Assembly (NCBI RefSeq): GCF_002531575.1
Contig: NZ_NWTI01000003.1
Coordinates: 186,001-250,000, forward strand
Length of the DNA stretch: 64,000 bases
Direction: 5' to 3'
Source: Bradyrhizobium sp. Y36
GTDB lineage: Bacteria; Pseudomonadota; Alphaproteobacteria; Rhizobiales; Xanthobacteraceae
Under the pieces are notes generated by a model, which worked only from the letters and a program-made list of their open reading frames with translations, was not told the DNA's origin and did no database searches. Shown here in pieces: positions 57,840 to 64,000 of this stretch. The first letter of the stretch is position 1, and each line of letters starts with the position of its first letter. A program made the position numbers and the translations under genes.

Positions 57840-58852
57840 GGCTTGGACTTGGTCGTCGTCCGGCCCGGCGGCACGACGACATGATCGGCGGTCGCGTTCA
57901 GCCGCACGCGTCGCGGCGTCGCCGACTTCGACAATGCGGCGAGCGCGACGAACCAGGCCTTGGGCATGTCGGTCGGCAAGCCGACCGGAATGCCGGCAAG
58001 CTTGGCGGTCTCCAGGAAATTCTGCGCACCCTCGAACCCCGGCGAGGTGCAGGCGATGCAGGCATAGCCGCCCTTGGTGCAGGATCCGCCGCCGTTCCAG
58101 GAGCGCTGGTTGCAGTCGCCCACCGCCTGCGTCGCCTTGCAGCCGAGATGCTCCATCAGGCAGCCGCGCTCCGACATGGTCTCGGCACTGGCCTTGAATT
58201 CGTAGAACTCGTTGCGGGAGCAGCCATGATGGGCGAGATGATTGGCGACGAATTTCGGCCGCCCGTACCCGTCGAGATCGTTCGCGGCGATATCCTTGGT
58301 GGTCAGTGCCAAGATGGTTTCCATCATCCAGCCGGGATGCGGCGCACAGCCGGCAACGTTGATGACGGGAAGACCGAGCCGCGAGCGGAACGCCGCCCCC
58401 AGCGCGCCGCCACTGTCGGCGCCCTCGAACTGCAGGCCGACGGCATCGGTCGGATTCGATCCGGCGGCCGGCACGCCGCCATAGGCCGCGCAGCTTCCGA
58501 CCGCGATCACGTAGCCGGCATGCGGCGCGAGATCGAGCATCCAGCGATAGACGGAACGGTTGGTGCCCGCGAGCATGTTGAAGCGGCCGGTATCGTTCGG
58601 CCCGCGGGCGACGGAACCTTCCAGCAGGAGCAGGTCGAGCCGCACCTTGCCGTCGAGCACGGACTGCAGGATCTCGACCGCCTCCTCACCCGTCTCCTCG
58701 CTGACGGACGGATGCCACAGCAAATTGACGCCGAACTGGCGCAGCTCGTCGAACCAGCCCGAGCCGCCGCTTTCGAGGATCGACATGGTGCAGCCACCGC
58801 AACTGGCGCCTTGCAGCCAGAGCACGTTGGTCATTGCATCGGATCGGCTCAT
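57836..58852 (-). CDS. hupU: HupU, regulatory H2-sensor small subunit
   Basis: The 338-residue protein has the proximal cluster motif GASCGGCTMS (Cys18 and Cys21) and later Cys motifs for the other clusters (GGYACIACTSPGFEG). It has no Tat signal, consistent with a cytosolic sensor. The ATG at 58852 has GGGAGAG upstream. An extra 12 codons upstream are open but lack support. It pairs with HupV to sense H2. Confidence 0.94.
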   Translation of the reverse strand: MSRSDAMTNVLWLQGASCGGCTMSILESGGSGWFDELRQFGVNLLWHPSVSEETGEEAVEILQSVLDGKVRLDLLLLEGSVARGPNDTGRFNMLAGTNRSVYRWMLDLAPHAGYVIAVGSCAAYGGVPAAGSNPTDAVGLQFEGADSGGALGAAFRSRLGLPVINVAGCAPHPGWMMETILALTTKDIAANDLDGYGRPKFVANHLAHHGCSRNEFYEFKASAETMSERGCLMEHLGCKATQAVGDCNQRSWNGGGSCTKGGYACIACTSPGFEGAQNFLETAKLAGIPVGLPTDMPKAWFVALAALSKSATPRRVRLNATADHVVVPPGRTTTKSKP

Positions 58853-58918
58853 CTCGTCTCTCCCGGTCGCCCAGCTTCGACCGCTCACGGGCGAAGTGCA
58901 AGAGGCTCGTTGATCCCT

Positions 58919-60238
58919 TCAGCCATGGTCGCCCGACATTTCGTCGTGCTTCAAATGCCGCCTGCGGATGTTGCGGGTGACGATCCAGACCAGGGCCACG
59001 GCGACCGGGACGAAGATCGCGGTTGCCAGCGACGGCTCGACATGCAGACCGCCGTCATGGGCGCCCTTGGCGAGGTAGCCGAACAGGCTGACGACGTAGT
59101 AGCCGATGGCCGCCACCGAGAGGCCTTCGACCGTGCTCTGAAGCCGCAACTGCAATTTGGTGCGCTCGTCCATCGAGCGCAGCAGGTCGCGGTTCTGCTC
59201 CTCGAGCTCGACGTCGACGCGCGTGCGCAACAGATCGGCCGCGCGCGCCAGCTTAATCGACAGATCGGCCTGCCGGTCCTCCATCGTCGCACAGGTGCGC
59301 ATTGCGGGTGCCATGCGACGAGCGAGGAAGGACGACCAGGTCGGATAGCCCGCGATCTCGCCGCCCTCGATCACGGCGAGGCGCGCCTGCACGATGTCGT
59401 TATAGGCCCGGCTGGCGCCGAACCGGAACAGGCTGCCGGCCGCGCCTCTTTCGAGCGAGGCCGCCAATGCGGTCAGCTCCGTCAGGAGATGATTGTTGAG
59501 CTTGAGGTCTTCCGCGCGCTGCATCTCCTCGAGCACCTCGACGAGACGGCGGCCGATATGATCGACGGAAGGCGCAAGCTCAAGCGCAGCGGGCAGACCG
59601 AGCAGCGCCAGCGTGCGATAGGTCTCGATCTCCAGCACGCGCTGCACGAGGGCACCGAGCCGGCCCGGCGAAAGACCGTCGTTGCAAACGAGAATGCGAA
59701 CGAAGCCCTGATCGTCGGTGCGAAAGTCGGATGCAACGACGGCGGGTCCGCTGCGCACCGCGGCGACGGCGAGGCTGCCACGTTCGAACAGCTGCTGCGC
59801 CCGCTCCAGCGCCGCCGAGGTCTGCTCGACCTCGAGCTTGACCGCGACCAGCAATTGACCGGACTGGCGCAGCGACCGGATCAGCGCGGCGGCGTCAGCG
59901 CCGATCTCGCCGAAGCCGCGCCCGGACGTCTCGGAATCGGCCAGGATCCAGGTGAAGGTGCTGAACTCCGAGTGCTGCTCCCAGCGGAGCTGGGTCTCAC
60001 CGATCGTCACCTGGTGATGCTTGGTTCCGGCATCCGGCGGCACCCGTCCGTGCGACAAGCAGAAGGCGACGAAGGTCTGCCGGTCCGCTGCAGCAACCTC
60101 GCCCTGGCCGAGAAAGGCAAAGCGGAGCACCGTGACCGGCGCCGTCAACCGCGTGAACGGGCGCGCATGCACCTCGGCCAGCACTGCACCACGCTGCGGA
60201 TGCAATTCAAAGCCGGCGAGATCGAGGTCAAGGTTCAT
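58919..60238 (-). CDS. DUF3422 membrane-anchored protein in the hydrogenase locus
   Basis: The 439-residue protein reads as DUF3422: N-terminal HPQRGAVLAEVHARPF, a long soluble helical body and two membrane helices near the C-terminus (VEGLSVAAIGYYVVSLFGYL and LATAIFVPVAVALVWIVTRN). A coiled-coil segment precedes them (LRTRVDVELEEQNRDLLRSM). The function is unknown. It lies 66 bases upstream of hupU and after the TonB receptor on the same strand, so a role in hydrogenase or nickel metabolism is possible but not shown. Confidence 0.82.
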   Translation of the reverse strand: MNLDLDLAGFELHPQRGAVLAEVHARPFTRLTAPVTVLRFAFLGQGEVAAADRQTFVAFCLSHGRVPPDAGTKHHQVTIGETQLRWEQHSEFSTFTWILADSETSGRGFGEIGADAAALIRSLRQSGQLLVAVKLEVEQTSAALERAQQLFERGSLAVAAVRSGPAVVASDFRTDDQGFVRILVCNDGLSPGRLGALVQRVLEIETYRTLALLGLPAALELAPSVDHIGRRLVEVLEEMQRAEDLKLNNHLLTELTALAASLERGAAGSLFRFGASRAYNDIVQARLAVIEGGEIAGYPTWSSFLARRMAPAMRTCATMEDRQADLSIKLARAADLLRTRVDVELEEQNRDLLRSMDERTKLQLRLQSTVEGLSVAAIGYYVVSLFGYLAKGAHDGGLHVEPSLATAIFVPVAVALVWIVTRNIRRRHLKHDEMSGDHG

Positions 60239-60377
60239 CGACGGTTCCCTGCTGCGCTGTCAGGCCGCGATCTGCCGCCAACCCTGTCGTTCACTACCAC
60301 AACACACCCATGGTCTTGCAATCCCGGATGACGGAGACGGCCAAACGCACTCACTCAACCAGCGACCTCGGACAACC

Positions 60378-62690
60378 CTAGAACGCCCCGGCGATGGTGA
60401 GCCGGAACGTCAACGGCTCCACGGGATGCAGCACGTAGTCCATCACGCCATTCTGGCAGACTGCGGCCGGCGCAGTGCCTGCCGTGCAGAGGTTGTAGAG
60501 CGTATCGGTCTTGAGCATCGAGCCGTAGGCATAGGTGATCTGGCTGGCCTTGGTGTTGAGGAGGTTCAGCACGTCGAGCTGGACGCGCCAGCCATTGTCG
60601 ATGCGATAGCCGAGGCGGCCGTTGACGATGCTGGTCGGGGCGGAACGGAACGCGTTGTCCTCGGTCAGCGGGCTCGATCCAAGATAGCGCCAGCGCAAGC
60701 CTCCGAACCAGCCGGTCTTCTCGCCCAGCGTGACGCCGACCGATGCCACCATCGCCGGCGCATTCGGAATGAAATTGCCGGGCGCGTTGCCGATCTGCGC
60801 CTCGGGATAGCCGGCGAGCGAGGCATAGACTCGCGCCTGCTCACTGTCATACCCGCGGAATCGCGCATGGGTCATGGCGAGATCAGCGTCGACGTCGATC
60901 CATGACCTCGGCCGGTAGTGGTTGGTCCATTCGAAGCCGTAGCGGCGGCTGGCGCGGGTCGCCGAGGTATCGCCGGCATCGCCGGAGAACAGGATCTCGG
61001 AATCCTGGTCGAGGATGAAGAAGCTGAGCGAGCTGTCAAGGCCGGGGACGATCCTGCTGCGCACGCCAACCTCTGCCCCCTTCGTCCGAACCAGCAGCGG
61101 CGACGGCGTCAGCCGCGTTGCGGGATCACCGGGGTCTTCCGTCGTGGTCGCGCCGCGGGCATCGTTCGAGTGCATGCCGTAGCCAGCACCGAAGAAGAAC
61201 TCGGTCTGATGGAAGGGGCCGAGCACCATCCTGAATTTCGGGCTGCCGAGCGCGGCGTCCGCGCGGCCGGAGTTGTTGGCGTTGAACTGAGACGTGACGT
61301 CGGCGGCATAATAGTCGCCACGCCACCCTACCGTCGTCCTGAGCCAATCGGTCCAGCGCACGGTGTTCTCGGCGTAGAGGCCGACGCTGCCCTCGCCGAC
61401 CTTGTCGCTGCGGATGTTGGAGAGAAAGCCGCGACGGAACGTGTTGGTGAGCGCGAGGTCGATCGCATCATAGCGCGACTGCAGGCCGAAGGTCGTCTGC
61501 ATCGGCAATCCCGCGAACGAACCGTTCAGCGTGCGCGAGATGTTGGCGCCCGCCATCAGGCGATCGTCGTGCTGGTGGAACTGGTCGCCGAGCACGGGAT
61601 CGCTGAGGTAGTAGGTAAAATTGTTGAAGAGGTCGAGCTGGCTCTTCACGACATAGGCGTTGGCTTTCCAGGAGCCGAGATCGTCGCTTTGCGCGACGCG
61701 GCCCGAGAGCGCAAAGCGGTTGGTGTTGCCGCCATCGCTTGGATCTTCCGAGCCGAAGCGGCTGAGAAAGCCGGATGCGATCGCGCGCTGCGGCACCTGG
61801 TCGGTCGAATTCCATGAATTGGCATAGGCCATGCCGGTGATGGACACGCCATCGGTCGCGGTGCCCTGGCTGTAGCGCAGAAGGCCATTGAGCTTCCGCA
61901 CATTGTCCGGACTGTCCCACGGGCCGTTGTAGGTGCCCATCTCGCCGGCCACCAGCAGCGAACCGTCGCCGACCTTCGCCGAATCCATGCCGAGCAGGCG
62001 GCGGTAGCCGAAGCTGCCGACGCTCACCTGCGCCAGCCCCCTGGTGCGATCGATCAAACCGATATGGACGCTCCCGGCCGAGGCGAAATCGCCTTCGTCG
62101 GCAAAGTACGGACCCTTGCGCACATCCATCGCGGCGACGGTTTCCGGGATCAGCCAGTTGAGATCGGCATAGCCCTGGCCGTGCGCGTGCGTGCGCATGT
62201 TGACGGGAACGCCGTCGACGGTGATCGCAAGGTCGGTCCCGTGATCGAGATTATAGCCGCGCAGAAAATACTGGTTGGCTTTGCCCTCGCCGGAATGCTG
62301 CGTCACGATCAGACCCGGCACGGCTTCGAGCGCTTCGCCCGGCCGCGTGAACGGGCGCGCGTTGAGCTGTTCGCCCGTGATGGTGATCTCGCTCGCCATG
62401 CTGGGCTGGCTCTTCGCGCCCGATCCGGCGCTGCGTACATCCTCTCCTTGCGCCGTCGCCGGAGACACGAAAATGCGGTGGCCGGCCGGAGACGGCTTGC
62501 CGGTGTGGCGCGATGCGATCGGCTTCCTGCGCGCCGACGTTTCGCCGCCACCAATCTCGATCGGCGGCAGCTCGCGCGAGGTCTGGCTGCCTTGCGCGAA
62601 AGCGCGGCCGTCATCCGCAAGCAGCACCGCGGCCGAGAGTACCGTCAGCGCGCCGCCGCCACGACGGGGCTCACGCCGCTTCGGTCGCAT
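60378..62690 (-). CDS. TonB-dependent outer-membrane receptor, probably for nickel
   Basis: From the ATG at 62690 there are 770 residues. The N-terminus is Arg-rich with a hydrophobic segment (VLSAAVLLADDGRAFAQ) that could be the signal peptide. A plug domain follows (ITITGEQLNARPFTRPGEAL and GYADLNWLIPETVAAMDVRK), then a 22-strand-type barrel ending in LTIAGAF with a C-terminal Phe. It starts within the end of the nickel permease gene (20-base overlap), so the two are coupled. The NikR-type operator upstream and this coupling suggest a metal, most likely nickel complex, as substrate. The substrate is inferred, not shown. Confidence 0.83.
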   Translation of the reverse strand: MRPKRREPRRGGGALTVLSAAVLLADDGRAFAQGSQTSRELPPIEIGGGETSARRKPIASRHTGKPSPAGHRIFVSPATAQGEDVRSAGSGAKSQPSMASEITITGEQLNARPFTRPGEALEAVPGLIVTQHSGEGKANQYFLRGYNLDHGTDLAITVDGVPVNMRTHAHGQGYADLNWLIPETVAAMDVRKGPYFADEGDFASAGSVHIGLIDRTRGLAQVSVGSFGYRRLLGMDSAKVGDGSLLVAGEMGTYNGPWDSPDNVRKLNGLLRYSQGTATDGVSITGMAYANSWNSTDQVPQRAIASGFLSRFGSEDPSDGGNTNRFALSGRVAQSDDLGSWKANAYVVKSQLDLFNNFTYYLSDPVLGDQFHQHDDRLMAGANISRTLNGSFAGLPMQTTFGLQSRYDAIDLALTNTFRRGFLSNIRSDKVGEGSVGLYAENTVRWTDWLRTTVGWRGDYYAADVTSQFNANNSGRADAALGSPKFRMVLGPFHQTEFFFGAGYGMHSNDARGATTTEDPGDPATRLTPSPLLVRTKGAEVGVRSRIVPGLDSSLSFFILDQDSEILFSGDAGDTSATRASRRYGFEWTNHYRPRSWIDVDADLAMTHARFRGYDSEQARVYASLAGYPEAQIGNAPGNFIPNAPAMVASVGVTLGEKTGWFGGLRWRYLGSSPLTEDNAFRSAPTSIVNGRLGYRIDNGWRVQLDVLNLLNTKASQITYAYGSMLKTDTLYNLCTAGTAPAAVCQNGVMDYVLHPVEPLTFRLTIAGAF

Positions 62691-63750
62691 CGGCGCATTC
62701 CAGAGCTTTCGTTGCGGCGCGGTGCCGGCTGCCCTCGAAGATGCGACGATAGAGCACGACCGAGACGAGCCAGGCGATCGCAAACAGCGCGATCACGGCA
62801 AAGCCGACATTGGCGAGCGACTCGTTGAGGCCGTCGACCAGCGCCCACACGCCGCCGGACAGGCCGAGCCGGTCGGCCGCGAGCCCAAGCGCCTCGATAC
62901 CGCCGATGAAGAGCGCGACCGCCACGGAGGCGCCGGTGATCGTGAGATTGTACCAGAGCTTGCGCAAGGGATCGACGAAGGCCCATCGATAGGCGCTCAC
63001 CATCAGCGCTGAATCGGCAGTGTCGACCAGCGCCATGCCGGCGGCGAACAGCGCGGGGAAAACCAGGATATCGGCAACGGACGCACCGCGCGCAGCTTCG
63101 GTGGCGGAAATGCTGAGCAGTCCGATCTCGGTCGCGGTGTCGAAGCCGAGCCCGAACAGGAAGCCGAGCGGATACATGTGCCAGGGTTTCGTGACCAGGC
63201 GGAATAGCGGGCCAAGCAGTCGGGCCAGGAACCCACGATTGGCAAGCAGCCTCTCGAGCCCTTCGGCATCGTGAACGCCCTGCTCCCGCGCCGCGCGAAA
63301 TGTCCGCCACAGCCCGGCGAAGATGACGAGATTGATGGCTGCGATCGCGAGCAGAAAAAGCGCCGACACCGAGGTGCCGATGAGACCGCCGATTTCCTTG
63401 AGCAGGCTGTCGCCGCCAAGGCCGACCACACCGAGCGCAAGCAACAGCGTCGCGACCACGACGACGGTGGAATGGCCGAGCGCGAAATAAAGGCCGACGC
63501 TGTGCGGCGCGCCATCCGTCTGCATCAACTTGCGCACGACGTTGTCGATGGCGGCGATGTGATCGGCATCGACGGCGTGGCGCAAGCCGAACACCCAGGC
63601 CAGCAGCGCTGTCGCCAGCACCGTCGGCCGGTCGCCGAACAGCGCGAAAGCCCAGGCCCAAGCGGCAATGTTGGCGGCGATCAGCCCTCCGAACAGCACC
63701 AGCGTTCCGGATTCGATCGTCCGAAAAGTCAGCCTCACCGCCTGCTCCAT
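62671..63750 (-). CDS. hupN: HupN/HoxN-type nickel permease (NiCoT family)
   Basis: The 359-residue membrane protein has the NiCoT signature RHAVDADHIAAIDN (HX4DH) in helix 2. It also has the GLGFDTATEIGLL and LFAAGMALVDTADSALM motifs of the family. About eight hydrophobic segments are seen. It takes up nickel across the inner membrane for hydrogenase. A perfect NikR-type operator lies 16 bases upstream of the start codon. It begins the leftward run of the whole hydrogenase locus. Confidence 0.92.
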   Translation of the reverse strand: MEQAVRLTFRTIESGTLVLFGGLIAANIAAWAWAFALFGDRPTVLATALLAWVFGLRHAVDADHIAAIDNVVRKLMQTDGAPHSVGLYFALGHSTVVVVATLLLALGVVGLGGDSLLKEIGGLIGTSVSALFLLAIAAINLVIFAGLWRTFRAAREQGVHDAEGLERLLANRGFLARLLGPLFRLVTKPWHMYPLGFLFGLGFDTATEIGLLSISATEAARGASVADILVFPALFAAGMALVDTADSALMVSAYRWAFVDPLRKLWYNLTITGASVAVALFIGGIEALGLAADRLGLSGGVWALVDGLNESLANVGFAVIALFAIAWLVSVVLYRRIFEGSRHRAATKALECADATEAA

Positions 63751-63765
63751 CGCTCCCGCCCCGCA

Positions 63766-63793
63766 GTATGACGTTTATCAAGAACCCTCATAC
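63766..63793. promoter_or_regulatory. NikR-type operator upstream of hupN
   Basis: GTATGA at 63766-63771 and TCATAC at 63788-63793 are separated by exactly 16 bases, the GTATGA-N16-TCATAC operator of NikR. The symmetry extends one base further on each side within CAGTATGA and TCATACTG. It lies 16 bases before the hupN start, so nickel-loaded NikR would block transcription. No nikR gene is in the window. Confidence 0.88.
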
Positions 63794-64000
63794 TGACAAG
63801 AGCAAGAGCCGCGCCACTTTCGACCCTGCGGCCGGCAGACTCCTGGAGACGGTCACACCTCATTGATTCCATGGAAGATTTTTGGCTCAGCCCGGCGCAA
63901 CGCCAAATCGGGATGCTGCGCCTTTGTTGGCAAGCAACTATCCACTTTGCCGACCAGGTTGACCGGTCCGCACACGCCCCCTGAGGGGATATTTGCAAAA
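63794..64000. other. Right-edge region without a certain gene
   Basis: The bases upstream of hupN hold no credible complete gene. A short plus-strand frame at about 63869-63982 begins MEDFWLSPAQRQIG, vaguely like the start of an IS transposase, then stops. It may be a remnant, but the evidence is thin. Confidence 0.3.

Noticed and set aside
57881..60331. Plus-strand frame of 816 codons
   Set aside because: Antisense to hupU and the DUF3422 gene, both clearly real.
63869..63982. Possible IS transposase remnant
   Set aside because: The start MEDFWLSPAQ is suggestive, but the frame ends after 37 codons and no terminal repeats are visible.
63735..63998. Minus-strand frame upstream of hupN
   Set aside because: It overlaps the NikR operator and the hupN start, has no family features, and lacks a good ribosome site.

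Overview
The window looks like a chromosomal stretch from a Bradyrhizobium-type alphaproteobacterium. The base composition is GC-rich. The order of the uptake-hydrogenase genes, the FixK/FNR-type TTGA-N6-TCAA boxes and several interspersed palindromic repeats all fit that genus. These assignments rest on reading the sequence and on knowledge of the families, not on database searches.

Region 1 (1-17956) is one flank of a type III secretion (T3SS) locus of the animal-pathogen Ysc/Ssa kind, not the Rhc/Hrp kind expected in a rhizobium. A long FHA-domain SctD-like ring protein and two unrecognised genes lie on the minus strand, one of them cut by the left edge. Diverging from them are a Crp-family regulator, a small needle co-chaperone candidate and the needle protein. 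These are followed by a TPR protein, a tip-like protein, SctX, SctY, a large unknown protein, two tandem paralogous small proteins, a SycD/LcrH-type chaperone, two translocon pore proteins, a CesT-type chaperone and an HD-domain hydrolase. The export apparatus and ATPase are not in the window and probably lie to the left.

Region 2 (17957-19025) has no genes and is made of palindromic intergenic repeats.

Region 3 (19026-33915) is a complete cd1 nitrite reductase island. nirS-E-C-F-DL-G-H-J-N, a CbiX-type chelatase and a DUF2249 protein run leftwards. nirI and nirX diverge to the right from a promoter with two TTGA-N6-TCAA boxes. A cytochrome c (a likely NirS electron donor) and a Dnr/FNR-type regulator with its own box follow. 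A strong hairpin separates nirS from the cofactor genes.

Region 4 (34255-37617) holds accessory genes: a Bcr/CflA-type exporter, a LuxR-type regulator and a DUF3455 protein.

Region 5 (37828-63793) is a full uptake [NiFe]-hydrogenase locus, all on the minus strand. In order of transcription it has a nickel permease under a perfect NikR-type operator, a TonB receptor, a DUF3422 protein, the H2 sensor hupUV, hupSLCDF, hupGHIJK, hypABFCDE, hypX, hoxA and the sensor kinase hupT/hoxJ. Matching sigma-54 promoters precede hupS and hupG, and an FNR/FixK-like box also precedes hupG. The last 200 bases hold nothing certain.
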